From Otatea glauca (lineage: Eukaryota > Streptophyta > Magnoliopsida > Poales > Poaceae), in NCBI GenBank assembly GCA_036346275.1, contig CM070713.1, positions 60,073,567-60,137,566 on the forward strand: a stretch of 64,000 nucleotides of DNA, read 5' to 3'. Under the pieces are notes generated by a model. It was not told the origin of the DNA. It saw only the letters and a program-made list of their open reading frames with translations, and searched no databases. Of this stretch, positions 23,149-34,863 are shown piece after piece; positions within the stretch are counted from its first letter, which is position 1; each line of letters begins with the position of its first letter. The position numbers were made by a program, and so were the translations under genes.

Positions 23149-25375
23149 CTATATGCACTTACATATATACATACATCTTTTCCATTTAAACCATTTATTA
23201 TTCATAAACAAGTCTAAATCAAATTCATACTTTAATCATTTCAGCATATTAAGGTAGCCTACTGATATCTAAGTGTTTATAAATCACTTTTTATTTATTT
23301 TAGAATTTCTTTTATACAATCATTCATTTTTGATTATTTATTCTTTTGAGAATGACCCTTAATGGGAAATAATTTAAACAAAGGTAAAACATAAATATTT
23401 TTATATATTTGAGTTCCTGGATGTATAAGGATTCTAATAAAATCAGTTTCATTCCATTTTGAATTTGTTTACAACATTTTAATATGTTGCTATCTTTAAG
23501 TCTTTCATTTAAATTTGAATTTCAAATTAACCAATACTGTTTTTCAAAATGTTTTTGCATATTATGGAAGCACTTGATTTTAGATGATTTGAGAAATTTT
23601 TTTCATTCCATTTGGAGCTATAATGCAAAAGATATATCTAATTGAATTACCTCGGGTATGAAATTCTAAAAAAATTGAAAATACATTTTCTGAACTGGTT
23701 TACGCCTTTACCTCATTGAATCGAGGCTCTTCCACAAGACTGGTCGACAAGAAGGACCCACCGCACAGTGAGCCGAAGCAGAGAAGGCGCTAGGGCACGG
23801 CGGCGACGGCATTCCGGTGGGGTTCCGGCGAAGGCGAGGGCACCATGAGCTTCAGTGGACCATCGCGCATCTGATGGTGGAGTCGATCACTTTCGGCAAT
23901 GGTCGGAGCGGGCTGCCACCGTGGGCCAGCGGCAGAGGGAAGGGCGACTCGCCGGGGAAGAAGAAGCAGTGAGTTTTAGCTCGAATGGGTAACAGGGTGA
24001 GCATCAGTGAGGCTAGGGAGTACCATTTTGAGGGTCGGTTTGTTCGGAGAAGTGACGGGTTGGGCTGCCACCGTGCGCCTGAGCTGAGGAAGAAGAAATG
24101 GGGCGCGGCGGCGTTGCGGGTAAGGAAACACAAAAGCGAAGGTTGATGAGTACTCCAGGAGGTACTAAGGTGCTACGGATGAGATTAATTTGAAAATGGC
24201 TCACCGGGTTGGTTGATCTTCAATCTCTCCCCTTCTCTTGCTTGTGGCGGCAATAGAGTTGACAGCGCTTGAATTCGGAAATGTTTTGGGAGAAATGATC
24301 AGGCTGTGGGTTCCTGAAAGCCGCAAACAAGGACATGTGGTGGCTGTGCTCTTCACTTGTTCCACCGAAGAAATTTGTCCTGATTTCCTTGCTCTTCTTC
24401 ACTGAACTGAAGCTCATGCAAGGAGGAGATGAATGGCTGAGCTTGCTACGACTTGGAGCTTGCTGCTTTAAATGGAAGGCTTTGAGCTTTGGTGTGAGAA
24501 TGACTCAGTGGTTGGCTTAAACATTTGTACTGCTGCCTCAAGAAGGAATGCTCTGGAATTTGGTGATGTGTCCCACAAAGCACAGGAACGAAATGGCTCC
24601 AGGACGAGTTAGTACTCGTGTTAAAACGCCCAGAAATTAAAGTTGAAAAATTGTGAAACTTTTTTACTAGAGTCTCCTGGGAGTGTTTAGATTCCAGTAA
24701 AATTTTGGGATGAAAATACTGCATGGTTAAGTAATTAAAATTCTGACACTGTGCACTACTCAGAATTTTTATTTTGGATTTTGATTTATTTAAAGGTCCA
24801 AATAGTATTAATTATTTTTAAAACTTTTTACAAGAGTTATATTTAACATATTTATTCTCCCATAAAAATTTCAAGTTAAAATATTGTATATTTATTTTAT
24901 ATAAATTCTGACATGCTGATTTACAGATTTCCAATGCCTCTGTTTATAAATTTTAAAAGACACTAAACGACATGATTAATTTCTAAGATTTTTACCAGAG
25001 GTAACTAACGTATTGAGGACATTATGGTAAATTTTACAGGTGCAGATAACGTTCTAAAATTGTATAATAAATCTGTCATTACACTATTTGGAGGTCAAAG
25101 GGATGTCCTTTCAACTATTTAATACTTTCTTATGTATTAAAATTTATTTGCTGGATAAACTCATCCACTGCATGCTTAGAGTTACCATGGTAAATTTTTC
25201 TAACTTTTACTTTTACCATTTCCCATTTACTAATTCTATTTGTTGGATTTCCATACAATACAAAGATCCAAAGAAATTCAAATAAGAACCAATAAATCCA
25301 ATAAAACACATAAATAAATATTTTCAAATTTAAAATATTTATTTTTATATTACTTTATTTTTCGGGATGTTACAA
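19739..25375 (-). mobile_element. Full-length Gypsy-type LTR, 5.6 kb
   Basis: On the minus strand it starts TGTAACATCCCG (25375) and ends GGTCTCACA (19739), i.e. TG...CA, with a PPT immediately before it and a PBS four bases after it. Near the 3' end it carries the CTTGCTGAGTACG...TACTCAC stretch common in grass Gypsy LTRs. A GC-rich block lies at about 23.7-24.2 kb and a long TA microsatellite at 23103-23147. At 5637 bp it is long for an LTR. No coding capacity is evident. Confidence 0.8.
23103..23147. repeat. (TA)n microsatellite
   Basis: About 22 uninterrupted TA units, lying inside the long LTR. Likely length-variable between individuals. Confidence 0.97.
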
Positions 25376-25387
25376 ATCTACCCCCAT
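25376..25387 (-). other. Polypurine tract
   Basis: The minus strand reads TGGGGGTAGATT directly before the LTR start TGTAACATCCC. Plus-strand DNA synthesis of LTR retrotransposons is primed at such a tract, so this marks the 3' end of an internal region. It is followed by 347 bp of other internal sequence and then the right direct repeat. Confidence 0.8.
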
Positions 25388-25734
25388 ACAGAAATCTCGT
25401 CCCCGAGATTTGCAAGGACTAGGTAGGTTATGGGAATTTCCTCTCAGAAGTGATCTTGTCATTTCCTTGTATTTTTGTCTTCAGTGTATTCGCTTTACTG
25501 GAGCTTCTTCTTGCAATTCAGAGTTAATGTGCTGAGAATAGAGAAGGCTTTTATTTGGGTTTTACGTAAGCAGATAAGGGATATTATTATATATCTATTT
25601 TGATTAAAAATCTAGGATTGTTAATAAGGATGATCAAATTTAGAGAATAGCACTTAGTATGCTTAGGATACTTGAGGTGAAAGAATAGATGTATTGTCAT
25701 TAAATTCATTTGGGAAGAATTGAATGTTATCATC

Positions 25735-26925
25735 AAGAAATGGTATTTGAATACAACGGTTGATCTGTATAGTCAACATCAGTCGACGAGATTGGTTAAG
25801 AATGAATGCCATTCAAAGTTGTCTTTAGATTGAAAATAAGGTAAAGATAATTCAAGGATTTGGGTTGAGGTAGAAGGATTATAATATGATCCTGATGATT
25901 TAATTCGTTTGGTCATCTTGGTAGGTAGAGAGTTTGATTTTCTTTTAAATTTGGCAATTATGAAGGGATGCATTGTACATAGTCAAAAGGGTTGGTTGCA
26001 GGAATCGAATACATAAGGAACGTACTCAATATTTCATTAAGTGTTGGGTGCAATTACATAAGGAAGATCTTTACATTCAAAGGCTGACGTCGAGGCAGGG
26101 GTTGTTTTGGGTGCTTGATGTTTCCTAGGTCCTCGAGATAGCTTGGAAATCACCGACATCTTCCTTGACGAGATGAAGAACTCTACTTGGCCAAATGTTG
26201 GCGAAGTGTTCAAGTTCTTCTTGGTTATTATAGATGACGTTATCCATCTTATTCGAAACAATAGCAAGTTTGTTTGCTAATGTTATAAAACAAATGATCA
26301 GGAGGCGACTAGGGTCAAAGAATTGATCTTAGAACTAAATTTTGAATTTTGATAGGGTTCAAATACATAAGCATTATTCCTAGTTCTACATCTGGTAGGT
26401 TATAAATTTCTTTTGCGAATAAGTATAGAGGATAACTGGGATTGATGTTTTGAGTTAGATTAGGTGCATGTTTATGGAATCGTTGATCTTTAGATTTTCG
26501 AAGTCAGTTTTAAGGTTATAACAAATCTTCCTGGGGTTGGGAATGAAATATGTTTTGTTTCTTCTTTAGGCAACTATGGGGATATTTCCCACGTTTACTA
26601 CATCAAAAGCAAGAAATTTTGGCTTTCCGGTTTGAGTAACAGACAAATGTTCATTGGTGTTGTTGGAGGGATGACAAATGGTGATTGAAATTCAACATGG
26701 AGTTGAGTAGAATTCTTTTTAGAACCAGTATCTTTGTTCAGGCATCATTTCTTTAATTGATTTTTCAAGTAAACTGCTTCGGATTTTATTTCTTTTACTC
26801 TTGGAGTCAAAATTTTGACCGAGTCTTCTATGAGATATGGTCATGTTTCAAAGTTTGTTGAAGATCCAAAAGAACAAGATATTCGTTTTTGAAACGAACA
26901 CACGGCACGACAGGGTTTGAAAAGA
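25735..26925 (-). repeat. Right 1.19-kb direct repeat (3' gag segment)
   Basis: Second copy of 14795-15986. At its right edge it passes without a gap into Copia integrase sequence (GATACTTTATGGTGCTC). The copy carries the same degraded knuckle-like motif near 26.62 kb on the minus strand. No 5-bp target duplication links its outer edge with that of the left copy. Confidence 0.9.
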
Positions 26926-29835
26926 TACTTTATGGTGCTCATTGATGGTTCCTCGAAATGGTAGCATGTATGCTTATTGTCAACAAGAAACCATGCTTTT
27001 GCAAAGCTGATCTCGCAGATCATAAGAATTAAGAATGCTTTCCCTAATCATCGCGCGAAGTCCATTAGAATGGACAATGCTGGAGAATTTACTTCAAAAG
27101 CATTTGATGATTATTGCACTGCAACAGGGATAGCAGTTGAGCACTCCGTACCGCACGTCCATACGCAGAATGGACTAGCTGAAGCACTAATAAAGAGAAT
27201 TAAATTCATTGCCAGACCGCTTTTGTAGAGTTGTAACTTGCCCAACACCTGTTGGGGACACGCAGTCCTGCACGCAGCAGCTCTCATCAATTTCAGACCT
27301 TCGGCCTACAACATCCATTCTCCTATGCACCTTGTGCACGGGATCATCCCGAAGATCTCCCATCTCAGGAAATTTGGGTGTGTGGTATATGTTCCTATAC
27401 CACCCCCTCAGCGGACTGCAATGGGCCATCTCCGCAAGTCCAGGATATACGTTGGTTATAAAAGTGCATCCATAATCAGGTATTTGGAACCCATGACTGG
27501 AGACTTGCATACAGCCCGATTCGCTGATTGCATATTTGACGAGGATCGTTTCCCGTCATTAGGGGAGGAAATCAACCTTTGGATGAAAAATGCCGGGAAA
27601 TCATATGGCATTCTACTGGGATCCCCGCGCATGACCCCCGCACTAATGAAGCAAATCAAGAAGTCCAGAAGATAATTGATTTGTAGAATTTAACAAATGA
27701 ACTGTCTGATCATTTTTGTGATCTAAAGGGTGTGGTGAAGTCGCATGTACCCGCAAGAAATGCACCAGAGAGGGTGGAAATACCAAAGAAAACAGAAGGT
27801 ATCCCTCATCCTGTTTAGAGGCCTCAAAAAAAGAACAGGAAATTTGGCTCCTCAAACCCAAAGTACCCAGAGACGTCTGGAGAAAACTGGGCAAGAGGAC
27901 TTACCACAACCAATCACGAAAATACCCCAAGGAAAGAAGGGGAGCCAGTTGAGACCTGGCATTAGAAAGAAGCCGACGGAAAAGGCAATTCCAGACTTGA
28001 ACCTTCCTCTGCAGGAAGCCGCCGAAAATAATGTGTGCGCACACATAGGCGATGAAAAGCTAAAGGAACTTGCTCCTGCGATGGGAAATAGCAGCGAAGA
28101 GCAAGTAGAAGTGCATGAAGCACCCCATGAAGAAATGGCCATAAACTTTGTAATAACAGGAGAATCCCTGAATAGAGCAACAGCCAACGTTGATGCATAC
28201 TTTGCAAAGAAGATTGCCTCGATCATTGAACATGATCCCGAGCCTGCATCTCTCGCAGAGTGCAAGAAAAGGCTAGATTGGGAAGAATGGAAAAAGGCAA
28301 TCACTGCAGAGTTAGTCTCTCTGAACAAGAGAGAGGTGTTTGGGCCTGTATGCCGCACACCTCCCCATATAAATCCTGTAGGTCACAAATGGGTCTTTGT
28401 TCGGAAGAGAAATGAAAACAACGAAGTCGTAAGGTACAAGGCAAGGCTTGTAGCTTAAGGTTTCACTCAACGTCCTGGAGTTGATTATGAAGAGACCTAT
28501 TCTCCGGTCATGAGAGGAATTACCTTTAGATATTTGATCTCAATGGCAATCAACTTGAAGTTGAGAATGAAGCTAATGGATGTTGTCATAGCATATTTGT
28601 ATGGAAACTTGGATTCGAGATATACATGAAAGTACCTAAGGAATTCCTATCCCAACCAAGACGGAGCAAATAGAAACACATACATTGTGAAATTGGAGAA
28701 ATCACTTGTATGGGCTAAAGCAATCAGAATAATGTGGTACAATCGCTGAGCGACTTTCTCTGCAAGAAAGGCTACACAAACAAATAAGATTGTCCATGTG
28801 TGTTTATACAACGATCCCGAATGGATTCTCAGATAATCTCCGTCTATGTAGATGACTTGAACATCATTGGGACGGATGAAGAGATTGAAGAAGCTTGCTC
28901 ATACTTGAAGTCTGAGTTTGAAATGAAGGATTTGGGTAAAACCAAGTTTTGTTTAGGCTTGCAGCTTGAGCATGTCCAAGGAGGAATCTTGGTACATCAA
29001 TCAACCTACACGCAGAAAGTGTTGGAAAGATTTGGCTTTGAAAAGGCAATATCCTGCAAAGACTCCAATGGTCGGAAGGTCACTCCAAGCAGACCTAGAC
29101 CCATACAGACCTAAAGAAGAGGGGGAGGAAGTCCTAGGAGCAGAATTCCCATATCTGAGTGCAGTTGGAGCGCTCATGTACCTTGCGAATAACACTAGAC
29201 CGGACATTGCGTTCGCTGTGAATTTGCTAGCCGTCTGATCTGAGTAACCCACCAAAAGGCATTGGAAAGGGATCAAGGACATCTTCCGTTACCTCCAAGG
29301 AAGCAAAGATCTTGGTTTGTTTTTCAGAAGAAACAATGAACTGAATTTGGTTGGCTACGCCGATGCTGGGTATTTATCAGACCCGCATACTGGCAAGTCC
29401 CAAACTGGCTATGTTTTCCTATGTAGAGGAACAGCAATTTCCTGGAAGTTGTCTAAGAAGACCCTTGTCTCGATGTCAACAAACCACTCGGAAATCATTG
29501 CTTTGTATGAAGTATCTCGTGAATGTGCATGGCTCAGAAGAATGGTTCACCACATCCAGAAGTTATGTGGCTTGAACATTGAGCAAACTCCCACGATCAT
29601 ATATGAAGATAATGCAGCTTGTGTTGCTCAAGCACAGATGGGTTATGTGAAGAGCAATCTCACGAAGCATATCAACCCCAAGTTCTTCTATGCTCACGAA
29701 TTGCATAAGATGAACGAGATTAAAATATTGCATACTAAGTCATGTGAAAATCTTGCAGATTTGTTCACTAAATCACTCCCAGCATCTACCTTTGAAAGGT
29801 GCGTAAAAGGGATTGGGATGATGAGACTTAGATAA
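26926..29835 (+). pseudogene. Copia pol remnant: integrase, reverse transcriptase, RNase H
   Basis: In order: integrase core beginning at YFMVLIDG (first catalytic Asp), with RMDNAGEF (second Asp) and NGLAEALIKR (Glu); integrase C-terminal region (27238-27675); a linker (27745-28200); RT from KWVFVRKRNENNEVVRYKARLVA; the YVDD catalytic box (28850s); and RNase H with YADAG, SHPKSQTG-like and LTKHI blocks (29317-29835). Visible breaks are stops at 26962-26964 (after SSKW), 27226-27228 and 28456-28458, plus frameshifts near 27.67-27.75 and 28.6-28.8 kb. Gag, protease and the integrase HHCC finger are absent. Once a Ty1/Copia polyprotein, it cannot be functional now. Confidence 0.93.
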
Positions 29836-30112
29836 GTGCAGATTTCAGGGGGAGATATTTCACATACTCCCACATGAATCTCGAACATGAATTTTGAGTA
29901 CCCAACATGAATCTCGAAGATTAGCAATTGAAGTTTGGGTGAATTGTACTCTTTTCCCTTAGCAAGTTTTTCATGAAGTTTTCTTGCATAAGGTTTTAAT
30001 GAGGCAATTCGTGCAACACAGTAAGCATATGCTATGTACTCTTTCTCCAAGTATTTTTCCCACTGGGTTTTTCTGGAGTTTTAATGAGGCATATGCATCT
30101 CACGGCAAAAGG

Positions 30113-30124
30113 CCCAAGGGGGAG
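30113..30124 (+). other. Copia polypurine tract
   Basis: CCCAAGGGGGAG directly before the 3' LTR start TGTTGGGAAACC at 30125. It supports the plus orientation of the Copia element and fixes the left edge of its 3' LTR. Confidence 0.85.
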
Positions 30125-30353
30125 TGTTGGGAAACCACGTGGCCCAATGAAAGTCCACGATAGTCCCTTAGCCGAAACCCTAGGCGACTACTATATAAGG
30201 AGGAGGGGGGTCCCCCCTATGTACAAACAAATAGAATAGCAATAAGAATTCGGTCGCCGTTCTCCCTAAACCTGTGTTTCTCTTTCTCTCTCTGTTCTTC
30301 AATTCAGATCTGTTCGGGAACCCCGGACTATTCGATGGCGAGGTTCCTTAACA
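30125..30353 (+). mobile_element. Copia 3' LTR
   Basis: 229 bp, from TGTTGGGAAACC to GGTTCCTTAACA, collinear with the 5' LTR at 13374-13607 apart from point differences and small indels. It contains the same CTACTATATAAGG TATA-like box near 30188. The five bases after it (GTTTC) do not match those before the 5' LTR (ATATA), so no target duplication is seen. The 5' LTR edge is eroded. Confidence 0.92.
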
Positions 30354-30803
30354 GTTTCCAGCTTTTAAATCGGAGAGGACCGTATATAAGGATATCTTTT
30401 ATTGAGAAGTAATGGTAGAAAAGAGACCAACACTTTTCAGGCACACAGTCCAAGGCTTAATTTGGATGGGTTTAAAGTGGTGAAGTTCGAACCTAATCCA
30501 CGTAATTTGTCATTTTTTTTAAGTTTCAAAAGAGAAACAACGCCACTTTATTTTTGCGATGGGGGATAAACCAAGAGGGATCGATGTCTCAATTCTTGAT
30601 TCTCGTCAATTACAAACTAGCTTCTGAGATTCCGTGCATCCCTGTGTGGTAAGAAATCCATAGGAGAGAAATTTCTTAGCATCGACTCCAATGGATGTGA
30701 AGTGGGTGGCAAGACCGGATTGTATGGCACCAAAGAAAACATTGGTAGTTGGTGCTAAGTCACAAAGAACATTGAAATGTCTAGCGCATACGGGTGACGC
30801 TAA
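30354..30803. other. Intergenic, no supported gene
   Basis: A minus-strand frame at 30606-30815 (69 codons) is open but has no known motif and no splice partner I can defend. It also runs into the neighbouring MITE. I see nothing else here. Confidence 0.3.
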
Positions 30804-31167
30804 GAGTAGGTACAATAAAATTATCTTAGCTTACTATTAATATGTATATATCAATTTTGTCATATATGGAAGAGTAAGAAAAGAGAAGAGAGAAAAGAAC
30901 CGACTCTTATTTAGCCGTTAACATCGCACAGGAAACAACGTGTTATAGCTAGTTAAAAGCCCGTGTTGGAGCCGACGCGAGTGACTGTTAGTGTTTTGCC
31001 AATCGCCACAAATATGAAGTTAGTGTTGAATGCCTAAATTAAATATTTTAGTGTTTCTCTAGATACAATCTTTAGATATAGTTATTGTACAAATTGGATT
31101 TATTATTTATTCTAGATAACATAGATGAGAGATAGAGTAAGTAGTAGACTTTGTTATTGTACTGCTC
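30804..31167. mobile_element. Candidate MITE with GAGTAGGTACAATAA ends
   Basis: The left end GAGTAGGTACAATAA and the reverse complement of the right end GAGCAGTACAATAAC form an imperfect inverted repeat around 364 bp of AT-rich, non-coding DNA. GAGCAGGTACAATA-type ends are familiar from grass Mutator-derived MITEs. I could not find a convincing target duplication. Confidence 0.55.
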
Positions 31168-31289
31168 TAAGTGTGGGACTAAAAGTAGCTAACAATGTTG
31201 TTGTGGAGAGAGAAAAGATGTGGTAGGTACAGTTAGCACCTATTTTAGATGCTAAGAGATGTATATGACGAGGATTAAAAGCCTTTTTT

Positions 31290-31860
31290 TTATGGGCCAT
31301 CAACGGTTATAAAACGTACTCTATTAATAGGCCTATAATTCATAAAATTCATAATATAGAACGTGGCCTATGCTTAACTAGACGGTTATGACTCTTACCA
31401 ATATAGTTAAGGTAGCCTTTTACATTGCTTCATATTAGTCATCCTCGACCAATGAAATAATCACCCCGACCAGTAAAATCGGTCGGAGCAAGCGGTTATC
31501 TCCGTACATGTCTTCGTGCGGACAGTTATTTGACAGACACTAGCAACTACTTGGAAGTTACTACTGAAAAAGGCACCATTTGGCGAGAAGACACTGTTTG
31601 GTGTGAAGGCACCTCTCAATTACACGACGCCTTTTTGAAGAACAACTGCCACCTTTTTATTCATCATAAATAAGGAGCCCTTCTGTGCTATCAAGGAGAC
31701 AGAGTCAATTGTAATCGTAATTGTAATTAGGTTTCTGATTCGTTGTAAACACAATACTCTATTAGACCGCTTGTCTAATAAAGAAGCAATCCTCATATTC
31801 TCTGTTTTTATAATTTTATTCATTAGAAGCCCACAATCGTTTTTTCATAAACTCGATTTA
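31290..31860 (+). mobile_element. Possible solo LTR or LTR fragment (Copia-like)
   Basis: The stretch has the layout of a Copia LTR: a CATAAATAAGGAGCCC TATA-like region near 31665, AATTGTAATCGTAATTGTAA near 31706, then CTAATAAAGAAGCAATCC near 31774 as a poly(A)-signal region. No partner LTR, PBS or PPT is present, and TG/CA edges are not certain. Confidence 0.35.
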
Positions 31861-34128
31861 GAGACCCTAAATTTTGAACATCGACAATATATTCTCTCAG
31901 TATGAAAGAATCATGCATGTTTCAGTTTTTCCTGAGAGATGTGTAACGGTAGACAGATAACGCATGCCTTTTGAGACGGGCAATGGTATCACACCTAATG
32001 ACCTAACCATGAGAAAACAGGAACATTTCATGGACAGGCTTCGGTTTCAAATTACCAAAAGAGAAATCACATCACTTAGTTTTGGAACGGAGGAAGCGTG
32101 AACAAGGCTGACAGATGCATTCTGAATTCTCGCCGGTTTCAAGTTTCCCGGTACTCAATAGAAAAGAACCATGTTTCATGCAAATAACTTGTGGCACAAT
32201 ATGTATACACTGTACCGATATTTCAAATTTATAGAGTGGAGTAACAGCAAACCAAGATAAATGTGGGCATATCTCAGATATGGATTCTCGTCAGTTTCAA
32301 GTTTCACAGGAGATGCGACACTTGGCACCAATACATCAATTTGGTCGGGAAACAATATACTACTGCAATCTATCTTTATTAACCACAAGAGGGATAGGAT
32401 CATAGGAAATCTTAGCAGTAGCAGCAACAAAGAAAAAAAAGAGAAGTGCTTTTATGCTTTTCCCTCTCGATACAAATTACATAAATTTTAAAGCAAATAA
32501 AGGGATAAGTAATCACGATCTACCCTTCATTTATATTTTAATATTCGTGCAACTTAAAAAAAGAAAATAATAGAAGCACACCTTAAAAAATGTTTTGCCT
32601 CCTTTGATCCTGTTGCAGACTTTCTCAATCGCAGGTATTACAGGTATTAATACACCGGCCCAACGAAAATTTAGCCCAGCCCATTGTTTGTGCCCAATCA
32701 ATACATCCTTCATGGACCTTGCAAACCATGTACTATTTAGCAGAACCAGCCTAGCCATATCCATATGCAATGGAAGGAATGAAATAGAAATACCATGCAG
32801 AGGGTGACACCGTTCCTGTTGTGGAGGCGCCCTGAGTCGTCTTCGATGTGTGATTTCAAAGTTATACAGTAGAGACGCTATTTCACGGTTCTAGTCTCAG
32901 AAGGAGCTCTCATATAGCATCTACGGTGAAATAAAACTACCCTTTGGAGAGCGGAAGGCACAATCTATTTTGTTGAGAAAATTGGGTCTCATCCGAAAGG
33001 GTGGTGATCATGTGGGCGAACATGCGTTAAATAGATGCCTAGAGCTCTTAGGGTATGTACAATGGTTCATATATACTTTATACTCAGCTATGTATAAGAG
33101 ATGCCACGTAGGATTTTAAGAGATGTGGAGAAGGGAGAAGGAGGAGAGAGAAATAACTAGTTTATCAAAAAAACTTAAACTTATAAGAAAATGCGGACAA
33201 TATATTTCAACATACAGATCATCCATGAGTCCATCTAGAAAGAGTGTTGTATGAGCTATTTCTGTCCACTAGAAAAAGAAATGTCAATGTGCAAGTAGAT
33301 CAAGATAATTGTATTTTACTTAACCTTAGATAAATAAATGCCGCTCTGGATTATCCACACGGTATTTTAATAGACAAACTATAGATTTCTTTTACAAAAT
33401 AACACAAAACTACATGTTTTAGTTTATATTTCACAAAACTACATATTTTAGGAGAACTTATATTACAAAACTATATGTTTTAGAATTGACCATTTCTTCT
33501 AACTGGTCTAACAGTGTAGGCCCATATGATAGTTTCACACGCAAGTGAAACAGAAAATAGAGATGCGTGAGGCTACCATATGGAACCACGCTGTCAGACT
33601 TGTTATAACAAACATAAATTCTAGAACCTGTAGTTTTTGATGTATTATTGTATGCTAGTCTTGAAGGATGTTTTCAGAAACACTTCACGAGGATGGGTGA
33701 ACCTGTAAGTTTCGGTATAGACCTTTTACAACCTTATAAAAGTGATTGAATGAGAAATCATTACATATAAAATAACTTTGTCAAGTTCTGCACAACATTG
33801 GCACATATCGATCATCGCATGAGCTAGCAAGCACTTGAGGCTATGACACCTCCTTTGTCCGCATGAAAGAGCCGACGCGTCGTCGTCGGCGTGCGTGTCG
33901 CGTATGTATGTATGTGTTCGCTTTTTAGTTAGTATGAATTCGCCATTGACTTGCAAGGAACACCTCGCCCCGGCGTTTAGGCGTTCTTTAGTTAGGAAGG
34001 CATGGAAGGCATGGATTTTTGTATTTTTAGAGGATTCTGGTGCATATGAGATCATGCAAGAAAGAAAGGATGTGAAGATACGAGTGTCTTTTTAAGCGCC
34101 TGCAGCAACTTTATCTTGTGATCATATT
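31861..34128. other. Intergenic, degenerate repeats only
   Basis: No supported gene. At 33400-33485 the phrase ACAAAACTACAT/ATATTTTAG recurs about three times, typical of eroded repeats. Near 33055 a GGGTATGTACAATGG start resembles a MITE terminus, but I could not place its other end. The minus-strand frame at 32531-32770 has no recognisable domain. Confidence 0.35.
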
Positions 34129-34342
34129 GTACGTACTACATATTTGGAAGGAGAGCGAATCAAACAAGGAAATAAACAGGGAGGATCCGCATGCAAAGAA
34201 ACCAAACTTGAATTTTTTACTGTCTTGGTCAAAACTGTACGTACTACATATTTCGAAGGAGAGCGAATCAAACAAGAAAATAAACAGGGAGGATCCGCAT
34301 GCAAGGAAACTAGACTTGAATTTTTTACTGTCCTGACCTCGT
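34129..34342. repeat. 107-bp tandem duplication
   Basis: Two copies of a unit starting TGTACGTACTACATATTT (34129 and 34236), with few differences between them. Each unit ends near CTTGAATTTTTTACTGTC, the motif that also opens the palindromic arms just downstream. The duplicated block probably belongs to the same element. Confidence 0.92.
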
Positions 34343-34863
34343 GATCGTATTTTTTTCGAATATGACCATTCTCGAGAATTTTTTACGGATCTAGCCCTAT
34401 AGAGCCTAAATTCAGCGTACGGAGAGCGCTGAATTTTTTTATCATTTTATCCACTAACCACGGTGATGCATGAGTCTTTGCTTAATTTTTTCAATTTTTT
34501 CTCGCGGAACCAATACCATGAGCTACTGCTTATTTTTTTTTATCTTTTTTTCACTACGGATCCAGTGGTCGGCGATCACAGTTTATTTTTCTATATTTTA
34601 TCGGAATTATTCAGTGGACGAGCACTGCTTGAATATTTTTTTATTTTTTCTCCCACGCTTGAATTTTTCAACGGCCACCGAACATTTATTTTTTTTCCCA
34701 AAATTATCAAGCGGACAGGTACCGCTTGATTGTTTTTTTATTATTTTTCGAGATTTTTTTACTGTATTGACATCATCGTTATAATTTTTTTCAAATCAGA
34801 CTCTCGCGGCGATGAATTTTTGATTGTAGTCTCGAGCCAGAAAAATTCAGCGGAGCGGTGGTG

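Larger units (their letters stand above)
14795..26925 (-). mobile_element. Circularly permuted, pol-less Gypsy-type insertion
   Basis: A 12.1-kb block interrupts the Copia element and ends in 1.19-kb direct repeats (14795-15986 and 25735-26925). On the minus strand the order is: 3' gag segment, PPT (25387-25376), a full LTR (25375-19739), PBS (19734-19723), leader, gag with zinc knuckles, then the same 3' gag segment again. The LTR is thus bordered by a PPT on one side and a PBS on the other, the reverse of a normal insertion. The direct repeats do not start with TG or end with CA. A one-LTR circle opened within gag, with terminal redundancy, explains the order; this is inference. No protease, RT or integrase is seen, so the element was non-autonomous. 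Confidence 0.65.

Noticed and set aside
14795..26925. Reading the 1.19-kb direct repeats as ordinary LTRs of the 12.1-kb insertion
   Set aside because: They do not begin with TG or end with CA, contain a degraded gag-derived stretch, and have no adjoining PBS or PPT. Both of those flank the central 19739-25375 LTR instead.
30606..30815. Minus-strand open frame of 69 codons
   Set aside because: No domain, no splice partner, and its start lies inside a MITE end.
32531..32770. Minus-strand open frame of 79 codons with protein-like composition
   Set aside because: I could not recognise a family or find neighbouring exons. It may be a gene fragment, but the evidence is too thin.
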